DNA of 41,345 nt from Gemmatimonas sp. (GTDB lineage Bacteria > Gemmatimonadota > Gemmatimonadetes > Gemmatimonadales > Gemmatimonadaceae): the NCBI GenBank assembly GCA_011390805.1, contig JAABRT010000027.1:1-41345 (forward strand), given 5' to 3'. Position 1 is the first letter of the stretch, and each line of letters opens with the position of its first letter. Position numbers and translations under genes: made by a program. The notes beneath the pieces were generated by a model that was given only the letters and a program-made list of their open reading frames with translations, was not told the DNA's origin and made no database searches. This document shows positions 8,190 through 17,021 of the stretch, in pieces.

Positions 8190-11100
8190 TCACCGAACAG
8201 AACGCCGATCGTAATCGAACTTGATGTCAGAGTTGGCCTTCAGGGAAATGAAGAAGTTGAACAGAAAGTTGCCATTGGGAATGCGGGAGAACGAAAACAC
8301 CGCGTTCCAGTCGTGTAACTCGCGATTCAAACCAATCTGAAGCGACCCGAAGTCCCGTCGGGTCACGTCATACATCGCACTCAGGCTGGTGCTCCAGTTT
8401 TGCGTGAGCCCGAAGCTGAGGTTGCCACTGAGATTCTCACTTGGCGGCCGCACAAACTGCGGCCCGCCTGGTGTGGTAAAGCCATCGGGTTCAAAACCTG
8501 CCGGTGGCGCCGACAACGCTTCCAGCTCACAGTTCACACGGGCAGGCGTGCCGAGCGGGAACTGTCCGCAGAAGTCCGCGGGGTTAAATGCGATTTGTGT
8601 GCCGCCCGGTTTGAGCGGACGCTGCCGGTTGGAGTTGTACGTAACAGACGCCCTCCACCCCTGCCCCGGCGTGCTAAGGAACATGCCGTCACTGCGCGCA
8701 TCGGAGCCGGCAGCGCTGAGTCCACCGCCGCGCTGATTGAAATCGCTACGTGAGGCACGCGTGGCCGAATCGGCCTCGCTCGGCGCTTCAATGTTGCCAC
8801 CAAGCCCCAATAACCGGCTCACAAAACCAACTATGCTGGACTTGCCATCAAGCGAGAAGTTCACACCCAGTTCCGTGCGATACGGACTGAAGACGGCCGT
8901 ATCACTGATCGGATCACCCTGAAACAACTCGTAGCCAAGCTGGAAATCGAGATTGGGCAGCAGATCAGTACGAGCCTGAATGCGGAAGTCGCGCTCTACA
9001 AATCCTGATGCGGCGGTGTCGGCGCGGATGAAGTCGTACGACAACGACGAGAAGTTGAGCGCCAGCAGACGAATTTTTGTGCCTTCCGGAGCTTTTGCTG
9101 CAATCGGCGCCGCCCCCGGCTCATCACCGGGACGCAGTGCGGCAGCGCTGTCGGAGGCCAGCGAATCGCCAGCAGCTTCCGAATCGAGGCCGGCGTCTGC
9201 ACCACGGCGCTCCTCGGGCTCGCGCGGCCGGAGCTTTGCTTCGAGCGTGGTAGAAAAAGTGAGCGCGAGTGCGTTGCGCGGAAGCGCGCCCAGATACCCC
9301 TGTCGCGTGCGCCCTGTCGCCTGCAAGAAGTCATCGCTCACATCAGCCGACGGCGACAGCGTGTACGACACTGCCGGATTGATCGTATGGCGAAATGCCT
9401 CCACCGGTCCGACGCCGGGAAAGATTCCGTTGAAGGTGGGCGCCGCGCTGACGCCGTACACCAGGCGTTTACCCTGCGACACATAGCGACCGCCGCTCAA
9501 CTCGGAACGCACAATCAAGCCCGCCGACGGATCGGAGTTGGCCAGCTGTACGTTGGGCGAAAGATTCCACGTGCCCTGAAAAAAGCGCGGCAGGTTGAAC
9601 GAAGTCTGCCAGTCAATGTTGGTGAAGAACCGCTGTGCGAACACGCGCGTGGAAACGATCGACGTGTCGTTCACATCCCGCACCACGCGCTGCTCGGGGT
9701 AGTTGTCAAAGCGCTCGGTAATGGAGATGCTGTTGCCGATCTGAAAATCAAAGATCTTGATGGGCGTTTCAAACCCGAAGTTGGTGTTGCTTCGTGATGC
9801 GTTCACCATTGTGGAATCCACGCCTCCGTTGCGGCCCGGCGTGAACACCGATCCAAACTGCAATCCCTGATCGATCTTGTCCGTACGATTCTGGTTGAAC
9901 CGCACGCTTGGCGTCCACTCCAGCGCGCCAAACGCCAACGTTCCCATGGTGAGATTCAGGTTGGGCAGATTCGTCTCCACCTGATCGCGCCCCGGATACT
10001 GTTTGCGCGTTCCACCCACGCTGATGCGCGCCGGTCCGATCGGCATCTGGTAGTTGAGCTGCGAAACAATGGTGCCCACCGCGCCCTGATTGTTGAACGA
10101 GGTTTCCCGCTGCACCGACGTATTGGTTACGAAGTTCACGTTGGCCGACAATCGAGTCTCCTTGTTGAAGCTCTGATTGTGGCGCCACGTGACCGACGTA
10201 TTCTTCTGTCCGTCGGCGCGCGAGGTGTACGACATGTTGGCCTGACCATCAATGAACCGCGACAAGAACTTGTAGCGTACATCGGAGTTCAACCGCGTCC
10301 ACCCTGCGTCAAAGCCGCCCCCGCCTCCTGCGCCGCCTGACCGCCAGTCGAGCGAGGCTTGCGCGTCGGCAAAATCGCTGATGGCAAAAAACCATCCAAC
10401 GTTTTGCACCGTGCGCTGGTAGTTCGCGCTGTTGCGGAACAGTTCGGCCACACCGAACCGGGGCGTGAGCAGGCCGCTGCGGCGTCCACTGCGTCCATCC
10501 TGAAAGAAAAACGGCAGCCAGAACACCGGTACTTCACCCAGATACAACAGCGCCGACCGTCCAACGACCACGGAGTTGCTGACAAACTTGATGTCGGACG
10601 CGGTGAAGTGAAAATGCGGATCTTCGAGGTCACAGTAGGTGAAGTCGGCGCCGTGAAAGAAGACGCGTTGACCACCCACGTTGGTGGTGTCGTTAAAAAA
10701 CGTGCTGCTCTTTGCATTCACGTACAATCGGTCACCCGACACCACGGATGTGGCAAAGGCACCGGTGGTGCCTTCCTGCGCCCGCAGATCGTAGCGGATC
10801 TCACCCAGTGCCAGAAAATCGTCGCCATCGGCCTGTGAGGGATCGCGCAAAAACACCGTATCCCCGCGCGCCACCACCAACTCGGTTGAGTCGTTATACA
10901 CGATGGTGTCGCCAACCAGCATCGTACCATCACGCTGCACGGCCGACGGTTTGCCGCGCATCACCAGCTCCCGCGTGCCCGCATCAAAGCGCACCGTGCT
11001 GCCCTGATACTGCACCACACGATAGCCGAGCCGTGCCACGAGCTCACGCATGATGGAATCGGGCTCGGCCCATTCCACCAGCACCCGATCGCGACTGAGC

Positions 11101-11222
11101 GGCTCACGCTGCTGCGACTGAGGATCGCCGCGAGGCGGCTGGGCCTGCAACACCTCAGGCAACGCCGCGCTCAGCAGTGCGCACAACAGCGATGAAATCA
11201 ACAGCGCACTACGCCAACTCAC
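8190..11222 (-). CDS. lptD: LPS-assembly outer-membrane protein LptD
   Basis: This 1010-residue protein has a signal peptide (residues 1-27, ending LQAQ). It is followed by an OstA/LptA-like beta-jellyroll (RFDAGTRELVMRGKPSAVQRDGTML region) that receives LPS from the periplasmic bridge, then the conserved FTYCDLEDPHFHF motif (C197), the VFWLPFFFQ segment and a long C-terminal beta-barrel. It inserts LPS into the outer leaflet. Two further cysteines sit close together near the C-terminus (FCGQFPLGTPARVNCE), so the disulfide pattern may differ from the four-Cys arrangement of Escherichia coli. The GTG start at 11222 overlaps the tatC stop by four bases (GTGA), implying coupled translation. A Gly-rich insert (GGAGGGGG) follows the first barrel strands. 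Confidence 0.92.
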   Translation of the reverse strand: MSWRSALLISSLLCALLSAALPEVLQAQPPRGDPQSQQREPLSRDRVLVEWAEPDSIMRELVARLGYRVVQYQGSTVRFDAGTRELVMRGKPSAVQRDGTMLVGDTIVYNDSTELVVARGDTVFLRDPSQADGDDFLALGEIRYDLRAQEGTTGAFATSVVSGDRLYVNAKSSTFFNDTTNVGGQRVFFHGADFTYCDLEDPHFHFTASDIKFVSNSVVVGRSALLYLGEVPVFWLPFFFQDGRSGRRSGLLTPRFGVAELFRNSANYQRTVQNVGWFFAISDFADAQASLDWRSGGAGGGGGFDAGWTRLNSDVRYKFLSRFIDGQANMSYTSRADGQKNTSVTWRHNQSFNKETRLSANVNFVTNTSVQRETSFNNQGAVGTIVSQLNYQMPIGPARISVGGTRKQYPGRDQVETNLPNLNLTMGTLAFGALEWTPSVRFNQNRTDKIDQGLQFGSVFTPGRNGGVDSTMVNASRSNTNFGFETPIKIFDFQIGNSISITERFDNYPEQRVVRDVNDTSIVSTRVFAQRFFTNIDWQTSFNLPRFFQGTWNLSPNVQLANSDPSAGLIVRSELSGGRYVSQGKRLVYGVSAAPTFNGIFPGVGPVEAFRHTINPAVSYTLSPSADVSDDFLQATGRTRQGYLGALPRNALALTFSTTLEAKLRPREPEERRGADAGLDSEAAGDSLASDSAAALRPGDEPGAAPIAAKAPEGTKIRLLALNFSSLSYDFIRADTAASGFVERDFRIQARTDLLPNLDFQLGYELFQGDPISDTAVFSPYRTELGVNFSLDGKSSIVGFVSRLLGLGGNIEAPSEADSATRASRSDFNQRGGGLSAAGSDARSDGMFLSTPGQGWRASVTYNSNRQRPLKPGGTQIAFNPADFCGQFPLGTPARVNCELEALSAPPAGFEPDGFTTPGGPQFVRPPSENLSGNLSFGLTQNWSTSLSAMYDVTRRDFGSLQIGLNRELHDWNAVFSFSRIPNGNFLFNFFISLKANSDIKFDYDRRSVR

Positions 11223-12004
11223 GCGATTGCCTCACTCCCGATGCGCTGAGCGCGCAGCTTGCGGCGGTACACGATGCTTGAGAGCACGATGCCACCTTCG
11301 TACAGGAAATACAGCGGCAGTGTCATCAGACCGGTGGCCGTGATGGCATCGCCGGGCGAGATGAGCGCCGCGAGCGCGAGGCATCCAACAAAGGCGTGCC
11401 GACGGAATTTTCTCAGCAGGATGGGCGTGACAATACCGAATGCCGTAAGCGCGAGAATAACCATGGGAAGTTCAAACGCCGCACCGAACGCGAGACACAT
11501 TCCGAAGACAAAGCTGAAATAGCGTTTGACCTCGAGCATGGGCGTGAAGGCCTGCGTCTGAAACATTACAAGAAACTCAAGCGTGACTGGCAGTACCACG
11601 TAGAACGCCATGGCCACGCCGCACGCAAACAACAGAAAGCCGCCCATCAGCACCGGAATCACCACCTTCTTTTCGTTGGCGTACAACGCCGGCGAAAGAA
11701 AGGCCCAGATCTGATAGAACACCACGGGCAACGCCATGAAGATGCCGAGCCCGAGGGACAGCGAAATCACCACATTGAACGGATCAGTGGGACTCGTATA
11801 CACGAGTTGCTGCGTAATCGTTTCCTGCAACGGACGCTGCAAATAGTTGAGCAGGTCAATGGACTTGGTAGACAGCAAGCCAAAGCCGATGATGAAGCCG
11901 GCGGCCAGCGCCATCAGAATCTTGAACAAACGCCAACGCAGTTCCTCGAGATGATCGAGGAACGGCATTTCGTCATGCAATGACTTCGGTGCGTCGGCTG
12001 TCAC
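11219..12004 (-). CDS. tatC: Sec-independent protein translocase subunit TatC
   Basis: This 261-residue polytopic inner-membrane protein has six predicted helices. It carries the TatC hallmarks: an N-terminal HLEELRWRLF segment that binds the twin-arginine signal, the SPTDPF motif in the first periplasmic loop, a YQIWAFLSPALYANEKK loop, and a FAAFELP-like segment (FGAAFELPMVI). TatC is the receptor core of the Tat translocon. The best start is GTG at 12004; an internal ATG (residue 13, just before PFLDHLEELR) is possible. It follows cpoB by 30 bases and its stop overlaps the lptD start. Its partner tatA is at 1516-1779. Confidence 0.95.
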   Translation of the reverse strand: MTADAPKSLHDEMPFLDHLEELRWRLFKILMALAAGFIIGFGLLSTKSIDLLNYLQRPLQETITQQLVYTSPTDPFNVVISLSLGLGIFMALPVVFYQIWAFLSPALYANEKKVVIPVLMGGFLLFACGVAMAFYVVLPVTLEFLVMFQTQAFTPMLEVKRYFSFVFGMCLAFGAAFELPMVILALTAFGIVTPILLRKFRRHAFVGCLALAALISPGDAITATGLMTLPLYFLYEGGIVLSSIVYRRKLRAQRIGSEAIA

Positions 12005-12034
12005 GTTCCGCGCGTCGGCTGCAGCGATCCCTGA

Positions 12035-12913
12035 TCAGGGAATCGCCGCAAGCCGCTCCTTGGCGAAATCGGCAGCATTCGAGCGCGGATAGCGCTGAAT
12101 CAGCTGCTCAAGCAACGGCTTGGCCGCGGCCGTGTTGTCCTGCTCCAGCAGGCTCAGCGCGCGCTTGTACAGCGCATCGGGAGCCTTGGGAGAATCGGGA
12201 TACTTGCTCACCACTGCTGCGTAGGCGGTTTCAGCGGCCGGACGTCGGCCTTCCGCCGCGTAGGATTCCGCAATCCAGAACTGCGCTTCTGACGCCAGAT
12301 CTGACCCGGGGTAGTTGAGCAACAGATCACCGAACGCGATGCGCGCGGACTCATAGCTGCTGCGACGGAAGTGATCCACACCGTCCTGATACAACTGGTT
12401 GGGGCCGGGCAATCCCGGATTCGGGATAACAGCACCACCGGTTGGCGGTGTAGCGGGCGGCGTGCCACCTGATGCCGGATCAACGGGCGGCTGTGTTCCG
12501 GGAGGTACGTTCATTGGTGGAACGCCACCCATGCGCGACGCTGTCTCCAGCTCGGCGCGCAGGCCACGAATAATGCTCGCGCTCTGACCGAGCAGCTCCT
12601 GCACCTGCACCAACTGCTCATTTACCCGTCGGAACTCACCACGCGCGTCGCCCTCAAAGGCCAGCTGACGGCTGGAGAGGCGCGACAACGAATCGCTGAC
12701 AGCCTTGATGATGGTGGCCGTCTGTGCGAGTGCCTGCGCTTGCGCCTGCGCGCTGCGCTGCGATTCGGCGCGCACCGTATTGATGTCGCTCTGCAGCACC
12801 CGCACATCACCGCGCGTGGCAAAGCAGCCGGTGCTGCCAATCAGCAGCACCGGAAGTGCAACCCACAGGGCGCTGCGTCGCGTACGCCCGCTCACCGCGC
12901 CCTCGCGACTCAC
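12035..12913 (-). CDS. cpoB: Tol-Pal system coordinator CpoB (YbgF)
   Basis: The protein has an N-terminal export signal ending in a lipobox-like STGC, then a coiled-coil segment rich in Gln, Ala and Ser (trimerisation region), a Pro/Gly linker (NVPPGTQPPVDPASGGTPPATPP), and a C-terminal TPR domain of about 120 residues with three repeats (DHFRRSSYESARIAF, YAAEGRRPAAETAY, ALSLLEQDNTAAAKP). CpoB couples peptidoglycan synthesis with Tol-driven outer-membrane constriction. I placed the start at GTG 12913, which overlaps the pal stop as GTGA; a second GTG at 12895 with GAGGG upstream is nearly as good. Longer in-frame extension from 12976 would run inside pal and gives an Arg-rich leader, so I rejected it. 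Confidence 0.88.
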   Translation of the reverse strand: MSREGAVSGRTRRSALWVALPVLLIGSTGCFATRGDVRVLQSDINTVRAESQRSAQAQAQALAQTATIIKAVSDSLSRLSSRQLAFEGDARGEFRRVNEQLVQVQELLGQSASIIRGLRAELETASRMGGVPPMNVPPGTQPPVDPASGGTPPATPPTGGAVIPNPGLPGPNQLYQDGVDHFRRSSYESARIAFGDLLLNYPGSDLASEAQFWIAESYAAEGRRPAAETAYAAVVSKYPDSPKAPDALYKRALSLLEQDNTAAAKPLLEQLIQRYPRSNAADFAKERLAAIP

Positions 12914-13473
12914 GGAGCGCGCAGCTCTTCGCCGCCGGCGATCAGCACAAACTCGCCGCGACGATTCTGGGCCCATGCTTCTTCATTCGATCCCGACGCC
13001 GCGGGACGCTCACGACCAAAGCTCATCGTCTCAATGCGCGTGGCGTCAATGCCGCGGTCGGTGAGGTAGCGCTTGGCCTGATCGGCACGGCGACGGCCGA
13101 GTGCGATGTTGTACTGATCGGTGCCGCGCTCGTCGGTGTGTCCTTCAATGCGAATACGCACGCCGGGATTCACGTTCAGCACGCGCAGCTTCTCGTCCAG
13201 CGTGGCGCGCGCATCGGGGCGCAGCTCGTCGCTGTTGTAGTCGAAGTACACCGTCTGCAGCATCACTGCACGTGCCGCTTCGGTGGCGCGACGGATTGAA
13301 TCCGCACGAGCCGCTGCCAGGGCCGCGCTGTTGTCTTCTGCCGGAGGCGCCACGGTGACGGGGGCCGTCACCGGTTCCTGCGCCGGCGCAACGTCCACGG
13401 GCTTCTTCTTGCACGCCGCGGCGGCGAGGGGGAGCGCGAGCAGGAGCGTGGCAATGCGGTACTTAACGTTCAT
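12910..13473 (-). CDS. pal: Peptidoglycan-associated lipoprotein Pal
   Basis: This 187-residue protein has a lipoprotein signal peptide with lipobox LAAAAC (Cys21), a Pro/Val linker, and an OmpA-like peptidoglycan-binding domain from about residue 70 (YFDYNSDELRPDA, then GHTDERGTDQYNIALGRRRA and the terminal NRRGEFVL). Pal sits in the outer membrane, binds diaminopimelate in peptidoglycan, and is moved to the division site by TolQRAB. The ATG at 13473 has GGAGAA about 8 bases upstream. A 168-bp gap separates it from tolB; it may have its own promoter, but I could not pick one with confidence. Confidence 0.95.
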   Translation of the reverse strand: MNVKYRIATLLLALPLAAAACKKKPVDVAPAQEPVTAPVTVAPPAEDNSAALAAARADSIRRATEAARAVMLQTVYFDYNSDELRPDARATLDEKLRVLNVNPGVRIRIEGHTDERGTDQYNIALGRRRADQAKRYLTDRGIDATRIETMSFGRERPAASGSNEEAWAQNRRGEFVLIAGGEELRAP

Positions 13474-13558
13474 CAGGGACTTCTCCGGGAAGCGGAAACA
13501 GAGTTCAAAGTGACGTACGCGAAACTCAGGAGCTTTGGATTACAACGGGACCAACATC

Positions 13559-13582
13559 AGTAACTGCACAAGTAACTGCACA
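13559..13582. repeat. Tandem 12-bp direct repeat in the tolB-pal gap
   Basis: AGTAACTGCACA occurs twice head to tail in the 168-bp gap between tolB and pal. It lies 86-109 bases upstream of the pal start. It could be a paired binding site or a simple duplication; there is no further evidence. Confidence 0.7.
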
Positions 13583-13641
13583 GCACAACACACCCTTCAC
13601 AGCGCCAAACTACGCAAAACGCCACACCACGTGGCTCACGT

Positions 13642-15030
13642 TTACGGCGTGCTCACCAGTCGTGGAGACCAATCACCAAACCGCGCACGTGAACCGCGCG
13701 TGACCTGACGCATGCGCCCTGTTTCAATGTCTGTCACCCACAACTGTTCCGAACCACCACGCGTTGACGAGAAAACAAGATGCCGACCGTCCGGCGCCCA
13801 GGCCGGCGCCTGATTGCGTCCATCGCTGGTCACCTGCCGCAACGACCGGTCGCTCAAGCCATAAATGAGAATCTGCTGCGTCCCGCCAACTTCCGACGAC
13901 ATGGCGATAAAGCGACCGTCCGGCGACCACACGGGGTCAGCGCGGACATTGCGCTCCCCGTACGCGTCGGCGGTGAGCAATGAGACGTTCGTACCATCTG
14001 CGTCTGCAATATATATCTCATTGCGCCCGCTGCGGTCGGAACTGAAGGTCACCCGGCGACTGTCCGGGCTCCAGCTGGGCGCCAGATTGATGCTGCCACG
14101 CGAAACCGACACGCGCGTTGGGCGCCCGCCATCAAAGGGCATGACGAAGAGGTCGGTTGAGCCGGCGGTGGCCTCGACGCTTCGGCTGAACACCACTGAG
14201 CGGCCATCAGGAGACACCGACGGGGTAACGTCGTTGGCACCCTTCTCATTGGTAAGTGAACGCTGGGCACCGGTGATCACGTCAGTGACGTACAGCCGGA
14301 TGCGATCTTCGTCAAACGCGTAATAGACGATATAGCGACCCGATGGGTGCCAGGTGGGCCCGAGACCGCGCGGCGTTACCGGACGCGGGTTGGCCCCGTC
14401 GCTGTCCACCACCCACACGCGCTCGTCCCGCGAAAACGTGATGCGCGTGGCGGCAATGCCTTTCTGCCCGGTGACCCATCGTTCGATTTCATCGGAGATA
14501 CGGTGCACGCCCATGCGCCAGTTGTCGGTATTGGCCGTGGTGGGCAAGGGAAAATCATTCTGCTGCAGCAGCTTCTTGGCACCGACGTCGTGTACGATCA
14601 CGCGCAGCCAGCCTGACGGCAGCAGTTCGCTTTGCACCAGGACCGCGGCTCCGGCCGAACTCACCAGCGCGTAGTTGATAGGCTGATTGGGCGCCGGTGG
14701 GGCAATGGACGGCACATGCTGAAAGCGATCGCTGAAGTCGAGATCGCGCTCCATGATCAGTTTGAGCGAGTCACCCGCCGCACCGTTGATCGGCAGCACC
14801 ATCACGCCCAGCCGGGTGCCGGGGGCGTAGCCGCCGTCGATGGTGACGCCGACTGGCCTGTCCTGCGCAGTCGCAGTGGATCGAGCAACGGTGAGCAACG
14901 CCAAGGCGCACAGCATCGGTGCATACACCGATCGACTGCCGAACGCGCGACTGAACGTGCGGCCGAACGCAGCATGGTGCCTCGAGGCAGCGTGGCGGAA
15001 CCTGCTTGTACGGATAACCGACTGAAACAT
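13642..15030 (-). CDS. tolB: Tol-Pal system translocation protein TolB
   Basis: The mature protein has the TolB layout: an N-terminal alpha/beta domain (residues about 60-190 with GVMVLPINGAAGDSLKLI) and a beta-propeller built from WD40-like PD40 blades (SPDGRSVVFSR, SPDSRRVTFSSDRSG, SPDGRFIAMSS, APDGRHLVFSS). TolB is periplasmic and shuttles between Pal and the TolA box. The start is ATG at 15030, four bases after the TonB-like gene stops (GTG 15033 is an alternative). That gives a long, Arg/His-rich N-region of about 38 residues before the hydrophobic segment APMLCALALLTVA that ends in TATAQ. A start at the inner ATG (14916) would give a more ordinary signal peptide, so the start is uncertain. 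Confidence 0.93.
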   Translation of the reverse strand: MFQSVIRTSRFRHAASRHHAAFGRTFSRAFGSRSVYAPMLCALALLTVARSTATAQDRPVGVTIDGGYAPGTRLGVMVLPINGAAGDSLKLIMERDLDFSDRFQHVPSIAPPAPNQPINYALVSSAGAAVLVQSELLPSGWLRVIVHDVGAKKLLQQNDFPLPTTANTDNWRMGVHRISDEIERWVTGQKGIAATRITFSRDERVWVVDSDGANPRPVTPRGLGPTWHPSGRYIVYYAFDEDRIRLYVTDVITGAQRSLTNEKGANDVTPSVSPDGRSVVFSRSVEATAGSTDLFVMPFDGGRPTRVSVSRGSINLAPSWSPDSRRVTFSSDRSGRNEIYIADADGTNVSLLTADAYGERNVRADPVWSPDGRFIAMSSEVGGTQQILIYGLSDRSLRQVTSDGRNQAPAWAPDGRHLVFSSTRGGSEQLWVTDIETGRMRQVTRGSRARFGDWSPRLVSTP

Positions 15031-15034
15031 CACG

Positions 15035-15838
15035 TCAGGGCGTTCCTTCGGGTTTGAAGTTGTAATACACGCGCAGTACGTCGTCCGTCCACTCCACCGG
15101 GAGCGGACCGAACGCTTTGACAGAACCAACGGACTCAATTGCCGAACGCGCGCTGAGATCAAACGAGTACACCCCACTCGTTTTTTCAACACGGATCTCA
15201 GTCACACTGCCGTCGCGCTGAATCAGAAAGCTCACTTCGGCCACGAGCCCGCGATTGCGTAGTCGATTATCGGGAGTGAAGCTCAACTCGACTTGTCGTC
15301 GAATGTTGTTGATGTACCCGGGCACGGGAAAGTCGATCCCGTCAGTACGCACGGTCGCGACATCTGCACCGCGTCCACCATCGGTGCTGCCGGCCCGGGG
15401 CGCTGAACTGGCAGCCGTAGGCTTCGGCGGCGTTTCCGTCTGCTGTCCTGCTTGTGCGGTGCGACTGGGAGTGGGTGTGGCTTGCGGCGGCGCAGGTTTT
15501 GGTGGTGCCTTGCTCTCAGTCAGCGTGGGCTTGGGCAGTTCGGGACGTTCAAGACCGCTTGGTGCATCGGCGGCTCTGGTGGGTGCGGTGGCGGGGCGCG
15601 GATCCACCACGCCAATGGCCTTGGGGCCCTGCAATGCGCCCACAATATTCACCTTGTACACGGGCGGACGGGCCGGCGGCTCAGCGGCCTGCCAGAATGC
15701 GAACGTAGCAATCACCGCAGCGTGCAACGCCAGCGACACGATCATTGATCGCTTGAGCGGCGTGCCCGTGTGATCAGGGTTTGCGTCGCGGTTGCCTGGT
15801 GTTGCTCCGTGCGGCGCACCGAGCGAGGCGCTGTTCAC
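15035..15838 (-). CDS. TonB C-terminal-domain protein acting as TolA counterpart
   Basis: This 267-residue protein has one N-terminal transmembrane helix (about 31-50, containing the SLALHAAVIATF S-x3-H-type motif of TonB/TolA), a Pro/Ala/Lys-rich spacer (about 55-165), and a C-terminal TonB-like domain (about 170-262, with GLVAEVSFLIQRDGSVTEIRVEKTSG). It should span the periplasm and transmit force from TolQR to TolB and Pal. It takes the place of TolA between tolR and tolB, but its C-terminal domain reads as TonB family, so I leave the symbol empty. GTG at 15838 overlaps the tolR stop by four bases (GTGA). Confidence 0.88.
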   Translation of the reverse strand: MNSASLGAPHGATPGNRDANPDHTGTPLKRSMIVSLALHAAVIATFAFWQAAEPPARPPVYKVNIVGALQGPKAIGVVDPRPATAPTRAADAPSGLERPELPKPTLTESKAPPKPAPPQATPTPSRTAQAGQQTETPPKPTAASSAPRAGSTDGGRGADVATVRTDGIDFPVPGYINNIRRQVELSFTPDNRLRNRGLVAEVSFLIQRDGSVTEIRVEKTSGVYSFDLSARSAIESVGSVKAFGPLPVEWTDDVLRVYYNFKPEGTP

Positions 15839-16251
15839 CGACGTGCCTCGAGCGGTTCGCCGACAAGGCCCAGATTCTCAACGCCACCTGCAGCCAAAGC
15901 GCCCATCACCTGCAGAATGAGCTCGTAGTTCACCACGCCGTCCGCGCGCAAATACACGCCCTCGCTGCCCTTCTGCGCAGTCAGTGCCTTCACACTGCCG
16001 GCCAGCTCTTCCAGCGTGACCTCCGTACGGTCAACAAAGATGCGGCGCTCACGATCGATGGAGACAACGAGCCCCGTCTTGGCATCAAGCGGCTGCACAT
16101 CAGCCTTGGGCAACTGCACATCCACACCGCCCTGCATCATGGGTGCGGCAATCATGAACACAATCATGAGCAGCATCATGACGTCAATCAGACTCACGAC
16201 ATTGATCTCTGCGTTCACAGCCATGCGATCACCACGACGACGGCGCTGCAT
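15835..16251 (-). CDS. tolR: Biopolymer transport protein TolR/ExbD
   Basis: This protein of about 138 residues has a single N-terminal transmembrane helix containing the conserved proton-path aspartate (D23 in NVVSLIDVMMLLMIVFM), followed by a periplasmic domain of the ExbD/TolR fold. With TolQ it forms the proton-driven stator of the Tol system. I prefer ATG at 16251 (GCGGA about 8 bases upstream); a TTG at 16257 would overlap the tolQ stop as TTGA. Stop overlaps the downstream TonB-like start. Confidence 0.94.
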   Translation of the reverse strand: MQRRRRGDRMAVNAEINVVSLIDVMMLLMIVFMIAAPMMQGGVDVQLPKADVQPLDAKTGLVVSIDRERRIFVDRTEVTLEELAGSVKALTAQKGSEGVYLRADGVVNYELILQVMGALAAGGVENLGLVGEPLEARR

Positions 16252-16253
16252 GC

Positions 16254-17021
16254 TCAAATCCGCCCTTCACGCACAAGCAACGCCACCAGCTCCGATCCAA
16301 AACCCTCAAGTGCCGTGTCGTACCGGTTGAGGCGAGCCGCAAACACGTTGTACGCAAACGATGCGGGAATGGCCACGGCCAACGCCGCAGCCGTAGCCGT
16401 AAGCGCCTGCGCAATACCGGGAGCGACCGCCGTAAGGTTGCTCGATCCCGATGCCACAACACCCTGAAACGCGCTGATCACACCAAGCACAGTCCCAAAC
16501 AATCCGATGAGCGGACTCACCGAGCCCACCGTGGCCAACCACGTGATAAAGCGACCAAGCTTTTCGCGCTCTGCACCGGCTTCGGCATCGAGCACCAGAC
16601 GCAACGCCTCAACCTGCGAGCCACTGAATCGTGCCGTACGGTCGGTGGAACCGGCCAGCGCTGGCGTAGTCTCATTCAGGAACTGCACAGCGCGCGCGAA
16701 GACGCGTGTAAAAGAACTCGATGTGGTGCGCTGCGCCGCGAGCATCGCAGTTTCTACACTGTTCGCCCGTTCAAACTCACGCACAAACTCACGGCCATTC
16801 TTCTCAGCGCGCCGGAACTCGGCGAACTTTGAAAACATGATGCCCCAACTGGCCAGCGAGAGCAGCGCCAGAAAAATGAGTACCGCGTTGTGCAGCGGAT
16901 CATCGGTAATGAGGATGCTCCACCGACTGGCCGCCGAGGTACTCTCCAACTGTGCGAAACTGACGATCTGCGCTGACACTGACATGAACGCCTGTGGCGC
17001 CCCAACCATCGACAGCATCAT
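16254..17021 (-). CDS. tolQ: Proton channel subunit TolQ (MotA/TolQ/ExbB family)
   Basis: This protein of about 255 residues has three transmembrane helices: one near the N-terminus (NAVLIFLALLSLASWGIMF) and two in the C-terminal MotA/ExbB domain (FITWLATVGSVSPLIGLFGTVLGVISAF and ALTATAAALAVAIPASFAYNVF). The conserved SPLIGLFGTVLG motif is intact. The start at ATG 17021 overlaps the epimerase stop (ATGATG over TGA); extension to 17054 would run into the epimerase coding region and adds Arg-rich residues, so it is unlikely. It is first in the tolQ-tolR-tonB/tolA-tolB-pal-cpoB order. Confidence 0.94.
   Translation of the reverse strand: MMLSMVGAPQAFMSVSAQIVSFAQLESTSAASRWSILITDDPLHNAVLIFLALLSLASWGIMFSKFAEFRRAEKNGREFVREFERANSVETAMLAAQRTTSSSFTRVFARAVQFLNETTPALAGSTDRTARFSGSQVEALRLVLDAEAGAEREKLGRFITWLATVGSVSPLIGLFGTVLGVISAFQGVVASGSSNLTAVAPGIAQALTATAAALAVAIPASFAYNVFAARLNRYDTALEGFGSELVALLVREGRI

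Noticed and set aside
7088-8224. 378-codon + strand frame opposite the radical SAM gene
   Set aside because: The radical SAM motifs lie on the minus strand; the antisense product shows no family features.
12914-12976. N-terminal extension of cpoB to 12976
   Set aside because: It lies entirely inside pal, adds an Arg-rich leader and spoils the lipoprotein signal; the GTG at 12913 or 12895 fits better.
15031-15192. N-terminal extension of tolB to 15192
   Set aside because: It overlaps the TonB-like gene by about 150 bases and adds a non-conserved basic leader before the export signal.
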